From positions 1-62,529 of the forward strand of contig CAMCWM010000009.1 of NCBI GenBank assembly GCA_945882215.1: a DNA stretch of 62,529 nt, in the 5' to 3' direction. The DNA comes from Akkermansia muciniphila. Its GTDB lineage: Bacteria > Verrucomicrobiota > Verrucomicrobiia > Verrucomicrobiales > Verrucomicrobiaceae. The notes under the pieces are model-generated. The model saw only the letters and a program-made list of their open reading frames with translations. It searched no databases and was not told where the DNA came from. Shown one piece after another: positions 7,350-16,476 of the stretch (positions within the stretch are counted from its first letter, which is position 1; the number at the start of each line of letters is the position of its first letter). The position numbers were made by a program, and so were the translations under genes.

Positions 7350-8225
7350 ATGGATTGCCGCCAGGATGAGATCGTCACCAGCCTAATGGCCTCGTATCAC
7401 GAGGTCGGAGGGATCAACCACGTCGATTGCGGGAACCTGCCGTCGAAGCAGGCGATTGCGACGTTGTGCGAGGATCTGCTGCACATTCTGTTTCCCGGAT
7501 TCTTTTCTGAGGAGGCGGTGACGTCAGACGAGCTGCAGCTCATGACGCATGAGCTCGTCGCGGGCATCCGTCAGCGTTTGAATGTCGAGGTACGCCGAAC
7601 GGTGCGGTTGAACGGCGATTCAGCGCCTGCGGAGAGCGAAGGCCTCGTGTGCCGCTTCATGCTGGCGCTGCCGAAGGTGCGTGCGCTGCTGCAAAGCGAT
7701 GTGGAGGCCGCGTTCGAGGGCGATCCGGCGGCGCGAGGCTTTGAGGAGATCATTCTGGCGTATCCGGGTCTGGAGGCGATTGCCATCCAGCGCACGGCTC
7801 ATGTTTTGTACAAAGAAAACGTGCCGCTTATACCGCGCATGATGACGGAGTGGGCGCATGGCCGCACGGGTATCGACATCCATCCCGGCGCGGAGATCGG
7901 CACGCATTTCTTTATTGATCACGGCACGGGCGTGGTGATCGGCGAGACGGCGGCGCTGGGCAACCATGTGAAGCTTTACCAAGGCGTGGGACTCGTGGCG
8001 CGCTCGCTGGCAGCCGGGCAGGCGCTGCGCGGCAAGAAGCGGCATCCCACACTGGAAGATCACGTCACGGTGTATGCGAACGCGACGATTGTGGGCGGCG
8101 ACACGGTGATCGGCACACGCAGCACGATCGGCGCGAATGTTTTCATCCTCGAATCGGTGCCGCCGGACATGCTGTATGCGCTGGGGCAGCAGGAGCATCA
8201 GGTGAAACCTAAAAAGCAGAAGTGA
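7350..8225 (+). CDS. cysE: Serine O-acetyltransferase
   Basis: Makes O-acetylserine from serine and acetyl-CoA, the first committed step of cysteine synthesis. The 291-aa protein has the N-terminal helical domain and EIILAYPGLEAIAIQRTAHVLY. The left-handed beta-helix hexapeptides begin GIDIHPGAEIGTHFFIDHGTGVVIGETA, with KLYQGVGLVARS where many family members have KLYQGVTLGG. The overall layout is closest to the EpsC-type serine acetyltransferases. An alternative in-frame ATG lies at 7386. The SprT-like gene begins 3 nt after its stop, so the two are co-transcribed. No O-acetylserine sulfhydrylase gene is nearby. Confidence 0.88.
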   Translation: MDCRQDEIVTSLMASYHEVGGINHVDCGNLPSKQAIATLCEDLLHILFPGFFSEEAVTSDELQLMTHELVAGIRQRLNVEVRRTVRLNGDSAPAESEGLVCRFMLALPKVRALLQSDVEAAFEGDPAARGFEEIILAYPGLEAIAIQRTAHVLYKENVPLIPRMMTEWAHGRTGIDIHPGAEIGTHFFIDHGTGVVIGETAALGNHVKLYQGVGLVARSLAAGQALRGKKRHPTLEDHVTVYANATIVGGDTVIGTRSTIGANVFILESVPPDMLYALGQQEHQVKPKKQK

Positions 8226-8228
8226 CGA

Positions 8229-8852
8229 ATGCTCGATCTCTCCCAGCTCAGCTTTGATTTCGGGGCGCTGCCGCGCTGGCTGCCGTTTCGTTCCGTGCGT
8301 GAGCTGGAGACGGTGGAGACACCGCCTTCATCCGATGAATCCGTTGCAGATGGTCGTGACGAAGCCTTGGAAGAGCAGACGCGTGAGATGCTGCTGAAGC
8401 TGGAGCTCCCAGGCGGAGCCAAGCTGGTGACGGTGACATGGAACGCACGTCTGCGCAGCACGGCGGGCTATGCGCGCTATCCGAGCTGGGCCATCGAGCT
8501 GAATCCGCGCCTGCGTGAGTTTGAGGGCCAGGTGGACCGCACGTTGAAGCACGAGCTGGCGCATTTGATCGCCTACCACCGCAGCGGACGCCGCCGCATC
8601 GAGCCGCATGGCCGCGAATGGCGCGCCGCATGTGCCGAGCTCGGCATTGCGGGTGAGGCCGCGCACCATCGCCTGCCGCTGCCGCGCAACGAGGTGGAGC
8701 GCAAGCTGGTCTATGCCTGCCCTTCGTGCCAGACGCCTGTGCAGCGCGTGCGCAAGTTCCGCCGCCCCACCGCCTGCCTGCAATGCTGCAATCGTCACGC
8801 GGGAGGACGTTATGACGGGCGTTTCAGGCTTGTGCTAATGAGCGGGGCGTAA
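8229..8852 (+). CDS. SprT-like zinc metallopeptidase-fold protein
   Basis: A 207-aa protein with the SprT-like signature KHELAHLIAYH (HExxH) at about 117-127. A third ligand candidate is the His in EPHGREWR. A C-terminal zinc ribbon follows (YACPSCQTP ... TACLQCCNRH). SprT/Spartan-like proteins are zinc-dependent peptidases, and in eukaryotes the family acts on DNA-protein crosslinks; the bacterial role is poorly known. It follows cysE by 3 nt. The region before about residue 60 is acidic and not recognisable. Confidence 0.82.
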   Translation: MLDLSQLSFDFGALPRWLPFRSVRELETVETPPSSDESVADGRDEALEEQTREMLLKLELPGGAKLVTVTWNARLRSTAGYARYPSWAIELNPRLREFEGQVDRTLKHELAHLIAYHRSGRRRIEPHGREWRAACAELGIAGEAAHHRLPLPRNEVERKLVYACPSCQTPVQRVRKFRRPTACLQCCNRHAGGRYDGRFRLVLMSGA

Positions 8853-8963
8853 GCGGACGCATTTTTGAGCATGGAAGTTTCTGCCAAGCACGGCCCTTCG
8901 GTCTGCGTTTAGGCTTGACCATCAGGCCAGCAAAGGCTGCTTTAGCTTCCACCCGACCCCACC

Positions 8964-11288
8964 ATGAAAACTGTTCTGCGTTTCCGCTCCGTCTTCGCCA
9001 TCGGCCTGCTTGCTTTCACCAGTATCCAGGCGCAGCTCGCCGAAGAATATCGTCAGTGGACCAACACCGCCGGCAAGCAGATCGAAGCCACGCTGGTCTC
9101 CGTCGATGCGGTGGCAAAGACGCTGAAGCTCAAGATGAAGGACGCCCGTGAGTTCGACGTGCCCATCGCGACGCTGAGCCCGGCGGATTTTGAATATGCC
9201 AAGGCACGCTACGCCGCCATGCAGGCCGCGCCCGCCGCTGCTCCGGCGGTTGCGATGCCTGCCACGCCGGCAGGAACACCGCCTTCGGCCACGCCTCCCG
9301 CTGCCACACCGAAGGGTGGTGCCAAGGTGGTGGCCAGCAAACCCGCACCGCCACGCCCGCCGATCAAAGTCATCCCTGCGTCCACTTTCAAGGCACCCGC
9401 CGCGAATGATTATCTCAGCGGCATCGCCAAGGTGCGCCCGCGGTTGATTCACAACGCCGCCGGCTGGGCCGCGCTGAAGGCACAGATCGCCGCCGATCCG
9501 GTGCTGGCAAAGATGATGGAGGCGCTCAAGGCCTCTGGCGAAGACCTGCTGCAGGATCCCGGTCTCACCCGCATCAACGGCGACACCGGTGGCGAGGGTC
9601 CGAAGGCCATCTACCGCATCGGTCTGGTCGGGGCGCTGGCGTATTGCGATGGGGATTTGAAATGGCAGGACAAGGGCAAACAGGAAGTTCTTGCCCTCAC
9701 GGACAAGACCTCCTTCCGCGACTGGCACCCCGAGCTCATCGACAATGTGACCGACATGGTCGTGGCCACCGCCCTGGGCTATGACTGGTTCCGCAGTGCG
9801 CTCAACGCGGAGCAGGCCACCACCGTGCGCACCTATCTCACTGAGAAAGGCATCGACGCGCTCGTGGCGCACCTCGAAGGCGAGGAAATCCCCGACACCG
9901 CCAAAGGCCTGTCTGGTGGCCAGACGGAATCTAAAGGCAAGGCTGCGCCCAAGAAAGCCGCGCCCAAAGTAGACAACAGCAAACTGCCGCCTGACGGCAA
10001 ACAGATGGCCGCCGCCACCGCCCTGCTCATCGCCGCGGTCGCTCTGGTGGATGAGGAGCCTGCCGTTGCCAAAAAGGCTGCGGACGCGGGTGCGAAGGTC
10101 TTTGGCAAGGGCATCACCCGTTTCGCTCCCGCCGGGGTATGGCCGGAGGGCCTGCAGACTGGTGAAGATGTCATGGATTACATCGCCATGCTTTCGCACA
10201 CCCTCAAATCCGCCGCAGGCCGTGATCTCGGTCTCAGCCTGCTGGAAGGCATCCCGCAGTTCGGCATCGCACGCATGCATCTGATCGGGCCCAGTGGCCA
10301 GACCTTCAATTTCGGCGACAGCAAGGGTGCCGCTTCCACACGTTCATGGATCTCCACCTGGCTCTGCGGCAACCATGGCAATCCCGGCATTCGTGCCGTC
10401 GCCGCCGCTGGCAAGCAGCCCGTTTCATCCAACTACTTCGGCCCGTTGGTCGGCAACTTCCTTTACTACAATCCGCATGCTGCAGGTGATGGCACGGCGG
10501 ACACGCTCGACTACGCGCTGCCCGGCGGCTTCGTGGCCACCTCCCGCTCCGGCTGGGAGAAGACGGACTACTTCATCGCTGTCAAAGGCGGTGAAAACGA
10601 GGATCACACGGCCCAGCTCGACATCGGCAGCTTCGTGCTCGAGGCGGGCGGCCAGCGCTGGGGGATCGAACTCGGCATGGAGGGCGACCGCGTTTCGGGG
10701 TATGAAGTCAAACCCGGTGCGGACCGCACGAAACGGTTCGGGTACTATCTCGCCGGCACCGCAGGCCAGAACACACTGATGTTCGATGACAACCAGGACC
10801 TGGAAGCCCGCGCCGGAGTGCTCCTCAGCGCCTCCACTCCCGAGCGTGGCGTGGCGGTGATCGACATGACGAAGGCATATTCAAAAGACGCGAAGGACGT
10901 GCATCGCGGCGTCATGGTCGTGCGCGGTGCGACACCGTATGTCGTCATTCAGGACGATCTTCAGGTGAAGAACAGCAAGACGCTGACCTGGAGCATGCAG
11001 ACCGACGCGGAGATCGCCGCGGATGGAACCTCGGCCAAACTCACCAAAGGCGGCAAGACGCTCCTCGCCACCATCGTCTCGCCCGCCGGTGCCACCTTCT
11101 CCAGCGCCAAGCCGCCAGAGCCGGCCACTCCGAATCCCCAGGCCCGTGACCTCACCAAGATCAACGTCCTCAAAGCCAGCATTCCCGAGGCCAAAGGTCC
11201 GCAGAGCCTCTGCATCACCTTCACAGTCACCGACACGGCTCCAGCGCACACGCATCAGCCCATCGCTGAATGGGTGAAGGTGAAGTGA
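8964..11288 (+). CDS. Secreted SHD1 / heparinase II/III-like protein
   Basis: A 774-aa exported protein, probably a polysaccharide lyase or a carbohydrate-binding relative. A signal peptide (MKTVLRFRSVFAIGLLAFTS) is followed by an SHD1-like domain at about 28-88 (NTAGKQIEATLVSVD...FDVPIATLSPADFEYAK). A Pro/Ala-rich linker comes next, then an alpha-helical region starting RPRLIHNAAGWAALKAQI, as in alginate-lyase/heparinase superfamily proteins. The beta-rich C-terminal half includes SRSGWEKTDYFIAVKGGENEDHTAQLDIGSF, which resembles the heparinase II/III-like domain with the expected His and Asp. It stands alone, with a convergent recombinase downstream. The substrate cannot be told. Confidence 0.75.
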   Translation: MKTVLRFRSVFAIGLLAFTSIQAQLAEEYRQWTNTAGKQIEATLVSVDAVAKTLKLKMKDAREFDVPIATLSPADFEYAKARYAAMQAAPAAAPAVAMPATPAGTPPSATPPAATPKGGAKVVASKPAPPRPPIKVIPASTFKAPAANDYLSGIAKVRPRLIHNAAGWAALKAQIAADPVLAKMMEALKASGEDLLQDPGLTRINGDTGGEGPKAIYRIGLVGALAYCDGDLKWQDKGKQEVLALTDKTSFRDWHPELIDNVTDMVVATALGYDWFRSALNAEQATTVRTYLTEKGIDALVAHLEGEEIPDTAKGLSGGQTESKGKAAPKKAAPKVDNSKLPPDGKQMAAATALLIAAVALVDEEPAVAKKAADAGAKVFGKGITRFAPAGVWPEGLQTGEDVMDYIAMLSHTLKSAAGRDLGLSLLEGIPQFGIARMHLIGPSGQTFNFGDSKGAASTRSWISTWLCGNHGNPGIRAVAAAGKQPVSSNYFGPLVGNFLYYNPHAAGDGTADTLDYALPGGFVATSRSGWEKTDYFIAVKGGENEDHTAQLDIGSFVLEAGGQRWGIELGMEGDRVSGYEVKPGADRTKRFGYYLAGTAGQNTLMFDDNQDLEARAGVLLSASTPERGVAVIDMTKAYSKDAKDVHRGVMVVRGATPYVVIQDDLQVKNSKTLTWSMQTDAEIAADGTSAKLTKGGKTLLATIVSPAGATFSSAKPPEPATPNPQARDLTKINVLKASIPEAKGPQSLCITFTVTDTAPAHTHQPIAEWVKVK

Positions 11289-11292
11289 TTGG

Positions 11293-11353
11293 AGTGATGA
11301 GTTAAATGTTACAAGTGAGGGGTTGTGTGTCTCCTAACTCGTAACGCATCACT
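11293..11353. terminator. Imperfect stem-loop between convergent genes
   Basis: AGTGATGAGTTA (11293-11304) pairs with TAACGCATCACT (11342-11353) with one mismatch. Further partial pairing is possible inside the loop (GTTACAAGT against the strand around 11336-11345). It lies between the stops of the convergent heparinase-like and recombinase genes, so a two-way terminator is plausible. There is no strong T-tract. Confidence 0.35.
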
Positions 11354-11363
11354 TCTAACCGCT

Positions 11364-12260
11364 TCATGCCCTCGGGTGCGAGGCCTCATACACCTCCTTC
11401 ATCCGCTGCGTCGAGACGTGCGTGTAGATCTGCGTGGTCGAAAGGCTCGCATGGCCCAGCAGCTCCTGCACGCTGCGCAGATCGGCGCCGTTGTTCAGCA
11501 GATGCGTGGCGAAGCTGTGGCGGAACTTGTGCGGCGTGAGATGCACTGGCAGGCCTGAAGCACGCCAGTATTTGCTCACCACATCGTCCACCGCCTGCGT
11601 GGTGATGCGCGTGCCCAGCTTGCTGCGAAACAACGCCCCGTCATGCACGCCGGCCTTCGCACGATAGCGCTGCACCGCCTCCAGCGCCTTGCTGCCCACG
11701 GGGCAGAGCCGCTCCTTCTTCCCTTTGCCGAAAACGCGCACCGTTTCGGTGTAGGTGTCGATGTCCTCCACGTTCAGCGCCGTCAGCTCGCTCAAGCGCA
11801 TGCCCGTGCTGTAAAACAGCTCCAAAATGGCTGCGTCGCGCTCCGGTGCCCACACCGCGTCGCGTTTTGATTTTTCCTGCGTCAGCGGCAGCGTCAGCAT
11901 TTGTTCGATCTGCGTCACCGTGAGCACCACGGGCAGCTTTTTCTCCCGCTTTGGCAGTTGCACCTCCAGCAGCGGATTCGTCTTCCAGCCACGGCGCCGC
12001 GTCAGCCATTTGAAAAAACTGCGCATCGCCGCGAATTGCAACCGGATCGTCGCCCGTCCGCGATCTTTCTTCATCAGATCGAACAAGTAGGCGCGAAAGT
12101 CATCCGCCGTGAGTTCGCTCCAGCCTTTGAACGGCTCGCGCCACTCGCGGAACTGCCGCAGCGCCAGCTCGTAGTTCGTCAGCGTGCGTTCCGACGAGCG
12201 GCGCTCCACCTCCATGAACTCCAGGAATTCGTCGGCGAGCTTGTCGGCCATGGTGCTCAT
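11364..12260 (-). CDS. xerC: Tyrosine recombinase XerC/XerD
   Basis: Site-specific recombinase, probably for chromosome dimer resolution. The 298-aa protein has the N-terminal SAM-like core-binding domain (residues 6-95) and a complete catalytic set: R155 (TGMRLSEL), K179 (FGKGKKER), H244 and R247 (HKFRHSFATHLL), H270 (LLGHASL) and Y279 (TQIYTHV). The start at 12260 is preferred because it overlaps the upstream rhomboid-like stop as ATGA and because family similarity begins there. Length is normal. XerC and XerD cannot be separated by eye, and no dif site was identified. Confidence 0.9.
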   Translation of the reverse strand: MSTMADKLADEFLEFMEVERRSSERTLTNYELALRQFREWREPFKGWSELTADDFRAYLFDLMKKDRGRATIRLQFAAMRSFFKWLTRRRGWKTNPLLEVQLPKREKKLPVVLTVTQIEQMLTLPLTQEKSKRDAVWAPERDAAILELFYSTGMRLSELTALNVEDIDTYTETVRVFGKGKKERLCPVGSKALEAVQRYRAKAGVHDGALFRSKLGTRITTQAVDDVVSKYWRASGLPVHLTPHKFRHSFATHLLNNGADLRSVQELLGHASLSTTQIYTHVSTQRMKEVYEASHPRA

Positions 12261-13045
12261 CCTCCCGCCTGTTTCGCACGGCATTCGCTGCAAATCTCAT
12301 CGCCGGAGTCCAGCACCCGGAAATCCAGATGCGAGTCATCCAGCTCCGTCTTTTTGCAGACCGAGCATTGATGGAAAAACGTGCCCTGCGGAAGTTTCGC
12401 GGACTCATAGCGGCCACGACGCGCCGAAACACGCGCCTGACGCGCGCTATCGCTCACAAAGCCCGGTCCGAACACCACGAGGTAGTTGAGATGACACGCC
12501 AGCACTGGCAGGAACAGCGAAGGGTCGCGCATCACGAGAAACGCTGTCGCCCCCGCGCTCAGCAGCGCCAGCCACTTCATTTTGATCGGCAGGATGAAGT
12601 AAATCATGATCTCCTCGTTCGGGAACAGCGTCGCAAAGGCGAACAGCAGTGTTTGGTAGAGAAACAAGCCCGGCGCCGGCCAGCCAAACACCAGCGCGCC
12701 TAGCGTGACGACGAACATCCAGCCGAAAATGTAGAGATTTACCCGGAAAGCGCCCCAGGCCTCTTCCAGCCCGCGACCGATCCACATCATGAACAGCGTG
12801 CCGATCAGAGCCCAGATGAGCGAGAAATTGCCCGGGATGAACACGTGCGTGACCAGCCGCCACACCTCGCCATGCATCACCCGCGTTGGGTTCAGGTCGA
12901 GAAACATCAAATAAGCTGTCGCGCCCTCCGGCGACATGACCATGACCATGAACAGCACCAGCAGTTGAAACAACGCGATGACCTGCACGAGGCCCGGAAT
13001 CGCGAAACGACCGAACTTGGACTCTAAACGAGAGATGAGAGGCAT
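12257..13045 (-). CDS. Rhomboid-like membrane protein lacking the catalytic serine
   Basis: A 262-aa polytopic protein. HGEVWRLVTHVFIPGNFSLIWALIGTLFMMWIGRGLEEAWG matches the first half of the rhomboid fold (WR motif, G..LE..WG; positions about 70-110). The helix that normally carries GxSG reads GWPAPGLFLYQTLLFAF, with no serine. A His is kept in the last helix (LACHLNYLVVFGPG). The C-terminus is a cytoplasmic-type zinc ribbon (CSVCKK...CSECRAK). It is therefore a probable pseudoprotease of the rhomboid/Derlin-like class. The ATG at 13045 is preferred to 13105 because the longer form would overlap the upstream gene. It is co-transcribed with xerC. Confidence 0.72.
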   Translation of the reverse strand: MPLISRLESKFGRFAIPGLVQVIALFQLLVLFMVMVMSPEGATAYLMFLDLNPTRVMHGEVWRLVTHVFIPGNFSLIWALIGTLFMMWIGRGLEEAWGAFRVNLYIFGWMFVVTLGALVFGWPAPGLFLYQTLLFAFATLFPNEEIMIYFILPIKMKWLALLSAGATAFLVMRDPSLFLPVLACHLNYLVVFGPGFVSDSARQARVSARRGRYESAKLPQGTFFHQCSVCKKTELDDSHLDFRVLDSGDEICSECRAKQAGG

Positions 13046-13068
13046 GAATGCTTGTTGGTAGCCTGTTT

Positions 13069-14733
13069 TCAGCCGTGGGCAAAGAGAAGAACGAGAACGA
13101 CACACGCGGCGCCCAGCCAGTCGCGTGCGCCAAAGCGATCCGCGTCACCCGTGAATCGCAGCAGCTTGAACAACGCGCCCGTCGGGCAGCCGTAGCGGCA
13201 ATATGCCAGCGGCGTGACCAGCGACCACAGCAATCCCACGATGGCGATCACGATGCTGGCCCAGCCCGCGACACGGAACAGATACGCGTCGAACGGCTCC
13301 AGCGCGTTCAAATCCACCGGCAGGCCAAACGCCACGCTGAACAAGACGAACGCCAGCAGCACGAACGGCAGCTTTGACAAAACAACCTCCACCCCATGCG
13401 GTGGCGACCACTGAAACGGCAGCCGCTTCGCTACAAGCTGCTGCAACGCGCCATGCGGGCAGATGTGGTGGCAGTAGAGCTGCTTGCTGGTGAAAACCGG
13501 CCCCAGCAGTGCCACTGCCGCTAGCAACACGAGACCATGCACATTTCGCCACGGCGTGCCATGCGCCGCCCAGCCGGCCAGCAGGCCTTGTGAGAGCATT
13601 TCACCCGCCATGAAGCCGCCGTAGGCCACCAACAGTGCATGATGCAGATGCCGACACCACGCACGGCCGCGCAACGGTGTGAACGCCATCACGAACGCCG
13701 CCAGAATCACGATCACATGCCCCGTGTCCTGCCAGCGCCAGCGAATCAGCACCCACCAGCCACGCTTCGATTCTTTTTCTTTGAGAAGTGCCTGCGCCCG
13801 CACTCGCACGCCCTCCGCCACGCCATAACTTGTTTGTGTCGCACCGGAGACACCTTCCACGCCCGCTTTGGCGAAGTCGATGTTCGCGATCTTCTCCGTC
13901 GTCATGCCATCAAAGGTCTTCAAAAATGCCGCGTCGCCCGTGACGTAGCCGACATAGGCCTCGTTGTCGTAGCTGCGCCGCAACGCGATGCCGCGCAGCG
14001 TCGAACCTGTCGCATCCATCAGCATGAACGTGTCGCTCGGCCCCTTGTAGCCGACCACTCCGTCCGAACTCGGGGCCGTGCGCACGGCGAGAGCGATCAC
14101 GCGGCCTTTCGCGTCGAGAACCTCCTGCGAACCCGGATGCGTCTTCGATTCACGCAGCTTCGCGGCCTGCGGCTCGAGTTTCTTCACCTCATCGAGCGTG
14201 ATCGCGTCTGGAAAACGCAGTGAAGTCGTCGCGCTCTTGCCCAACCGACGTAAAACACCCTCCGCAATCGCGCTGCTCGTCAAAGTCGCGCCTGAAACGG
14301 CGTCCACGTGCATGTTTGCCATCTCGGCGGCCTTCTTGTTCGTGAACTGCTTGAAGAATGCCCGCTCGCCCACCACCTCGGCCACATGATCGGTCGTGTC
14401 GCTGCTGTGGATGATGCGCAGGCCAAGCACTTTGCCGCGTGCATCCAGCGCGATGAGCGTGTTCGTCGGCCCAGAGTAGCCGATGATGTCATCCGCCTCC
14501 GGCGAAGTTTGCATCACATGCCCAAGCGTGATGCCTGACTCGTCCTTCACCGCCTGTATGCCGCCTTGCGGCGTCAAAACGGCAGCGGTGGGAAAGAAGT
14601 CGCGAATCCGCTCCACGGTGAGTTCCATCGCCACCGGCTGATGCGAGCGCCGGATGGCAAAAACCACCGCAGCCAGCAGCACCACACGCCAGAGGCGCAG
14701 GGCGGTGGATTTCCAGCGGCGGGAGGAAGACAT
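13069..14733 (-). CDS. NosR/NirI-like membrane redox protein with two FMN-binding domains
   Basis: A 554-aa protein for extracytoplasmic electron transfer. One N-terminal membrane anchor (about 12-28) is followed by two FMN_bind domains, each with a flavinylation motif of the SGATxTS type (residues 147-153 and 296-302; T152 and T301 would carry FMN attached by ApbE). Several membrane helices follow, with two CxxxCP iron-sulfur motifs (CHHICPHGAL and CRYGCPTGAL) as in NosR/NapH-type proteins. The ATG at 14733 is chosen because signal-anchor and domain homology start there; upstream in-frame sequence covers the divergent amidohydrolase gene. The rhomboid-like gene follows 23 nt after its stop. 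No apbE or denitrification genes are nearby. Confidence 0.8.
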   Translation of the reverse strand: MSSSRRWKSTALRLWRVVLLAAVVFAIRRSHQPVAMELTVERIRDFFPTAAVLTPQGGIQAVKDESGITLGHVMQTSPEADDIIGYSGPTNTLIALDARGKVLGLRIIHSSDTTDHVAEVVGERAFFKQFTNKKAAEMANMHVDAVSGATLTSSAIAEGVLRRLGKSATTSLRFPDAITLDEVKKLEPQAAKLRESKTHPGSQEVLDAKGRVIALAVRTAPSSDGVVGYKGPSDTFMLMDATGSTLRGIALRRSYDNEAYVGYVTGDAAFLKTFDGMTTEKIANIDFAKAGVEGVSGATQTSYGVAEGVRVRAQALLKEKESKRGWWVLIRWRWQDTGHVIVILAAFVMAFTPLRGRAWCRHLHHALLVAYGGFMAGEMLSQGLLAGWAAHGTPWRNVHGLVLLAAVALLGPVFTSKQLYCHHICPHGALQQLVAKRLPFQWSPPHGVEVVLSKLPFVLLAFVLFSVAFGLPVDLNALEPFDAYLFRVAGWASIVIAIVGLLWSLVTPLAYCRYGCPTGALFKLLRFTGDADRFGARDWLGAACVVLVLLFAHG

Positions 14734-14793
14734 GCGCAAATCGTTAGCAGCCGCCTGCTGAAAGAGAAGCACGCTTTGCCGGTTTCTCTGCTC

Positions 14794-16476
14794 ATGAAGC
14801 CGATCTTCGCTCTGCTGGCGTTTCAAGCACTCACTGCCGCCGCTCCCACGCTTTACCTGAACGGCAAGATCGTCACGCTCGATGCAAAGGAGCGCATCGC
14901 TGAGGCCATGGCGGTCGAAGATGGCAAAATCGTCGCGATCGGCACGAACGACGAAATCAAGCAACTCGGCGGCGCATCCGTCGATCTCGGCGGCAGGATG
15001 GTTCTGCCCGGTTTGATCGAAACGCACTGCCACAGCATCGGCGCCGCCCGCGCGAGTTTTGCCGGCGAGTATCAGGAGCTTTACGACATCCCCGGCATCC
15101 AGGCCTGGATCAAGACCCAGGCCGCGAAACAAGCGCCAGGAACGTGGATCGAAGTGCCACGCAATGAGATCACACGACTCAAAGAGCGGCGTTTCCCCAC
15201 GCCGGAGGAGATCGATGCCGCCACGACGCAGCATCCCGTGCTGTTTGTCTCCGTGACGAAGTCCGTACTGAACTCCGCTGGCTGGAAACTGCTCGGAGTC
15301 GTCGATGAGAAAAGCAAAGTGGCCGGTGGTGAGGTGGTGTTTGAAAACGGCCGGCCCGTTTTGATGCGTGGCGGCCAGGCACCATTGCGAGCGCTCATGC
15401 CGCAGCCGCCCACGCCTTCCGAGGATCAATTGCGCGCCAAACTCAAGGAACTGCACGGCATCTACAACTCCGTCGGCATCACCAGCATCTTCGAGCGGGC
15501 GACGGATCGCGCTGGGTATGATCTGTTTCGTGATTTGAGCGCCAAAAACGAACTGACCACGCGCATGCGCGGCACGTTTCGCTTTTCAGCCAAAGATGCC
15601 GCCGGTGTGGAGAGCTACGTGAAAAAACTCGGCCTCCAGTCCGGCGAAGGCGATGACATGGTGCGTGCCTCCTGCCTCAAGATCACCGTCGATGGCGGCA
15701 TTCACTGGGGCACGACGTGGTTGAGCGAGCCGCATGGCAAAAAACGCGCCGCGTTTTACCGCAACGATGATCCTTACTACGAAGGCACGCACAGCTACAC
15801 GCCGGAGCAGATGCGCGAGATCTTTGGCGCTGCCAACAAACTCGGCTGGCCGATCAGCGCCCACGTCACCGGCGACGGTGGCGCGATGGAAGTGCTGCGC
15901 GCGGTGGAAGCCGTCAGCCAGCAGCAGCCCAGCATGATCGACCGCCGCTTCAATCTCATACACTGCTACTTCCCCTCCGCTGAAATGACCGCGCTGGCCA
16001 AGAAGCTCAATGTCGGCGTCGATACGCAGAGCTACCTGTATTTTCGCGATGCCGACTTCATCGCGAAGATCTACGGACCATCCTGGGCGGAGCGCTTCCT
16101 CGGCCTCGGTTCCTGGGTGAAGGCCGGCGTGCCCGTCGCGATCAACAGCGACCACATGATCGGTTTTGATCCCGATCACTGCATGAACAGCTTCAATCCC
16201 TTCCTCATGCTGTACATCGCCGTCAGTCGAAAAGACGACCACGGCAACATCCACGGCGCACACCAGAAGCTGTCCCGCCTCGACGCCTTGCGTGCCATCA
16301 CCACCTGGGCCTCATGGCTGAGTTTTGATGAGAACCGCCTCGGCTCATTGGAAGAAGGCAAGCTGGCCGACTTTGTCGTGATTGATCGTGACTACCTGAC
16401 CTGCGCCGAAGACGACATCAAAGCCATCAAGCCCGTGCGAACGGTGCTGGGTGGGAAGACGGTGTTTGCGCGTTGA
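14794..16476 (+). CDS. Exported amidohydrolase, YtcJ-like (Amidohydro_3)
   Basis: A 560-aa metal-dependent hydrolase. A short signal-like start (MKPIFALLAFQALTAAAP) is followed by LYLNGKIVTLDAKERIAEAMAVEDGKIVAIG, the metal-binding HxH in LPGLIETHCHS, ITVDGGIHWGTTWLSEP, AHVTGDGGAMEVLRAVE, and a final GSLEEGKLADFVVIDRD. These are typical of YtcJ-like amidohydrolases. The ATG at 14794 gives the signal sequence, and sequence upstream belongs to the divergent redox gene. Its last 50 nt overlap the 3' end of the convergent kinase gene. The substrate is unknown. Confidence 0.82.
   Translation: MKPIFALLAFQALTAAAPTLYLNGKIVTLDAKERIAEAMAVEDGKIVAIGTNDEIKQLGGASVDLGGRMVLPGLIETHCHSIGAARASFAGEYQELYDIPGIQAWIKTQAAKQAPGTWIEVPRNEITRLKERRFPTPEEIDAATTQHPVLFVSVTKSVLNSAGWKLLGVVDEKSKVAGGEVVFENGRPVLMRGGQAPLRALMPQPPTPSEDQLRAKLKELHGIYNSVGITSIFERATDRAGYDLFRDLSAKNELTTRMRGTFRFSAKDAAGVESYVKKLGLQSGEGDDMVRASCLKITVDGGIHWGTTWLSEPHGKKRAAFYRNDDPYYEGTHSYTPEQMREIFGAANKLGWPISAHVTGDGGAMEVLRAVEAVSQQQPSMIDRRFNLIHCYFPSAEMTALAKKLNVGVDTQSYLYFRDADFIAKIYGPSWAERFLGLGSWVKAGVPVAINSDHMIGFDPDHCMNSFNPFLMLYIAVSRKDDHGNIHGAHQKLSRLDALRAITTWASWLSFDENRLGSLEEGKLADFVVIDRDYLTCAEDDIKAIKPVRTVLGGKTVFAR

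Noticed and set aside
8853..8963. Riboswitch or terminator before the heparinase-like gene
   Set aside because: Only short imperfect stems (around GCTTGA-CCA-TCAGGC) are visible; nothing matches a known riboswitch core.
8922..10280. 452-codon open frame antisense to the heparinase-like gene
   Set aside because: Overlaps the signal peptide, SHD1 and linker coding regions of a recognised gene; the Arg/Gly-rich repeats reflect the Ala/Pro linker read backwards.
14734..15456. N-terminal extension of the NosR-like protein to 15456
   Set aside because: It would run antisense through the first 660 bp of the amidohydrolase and precede the membrane anchor with unrelated sequence; the start at 14733 is better.
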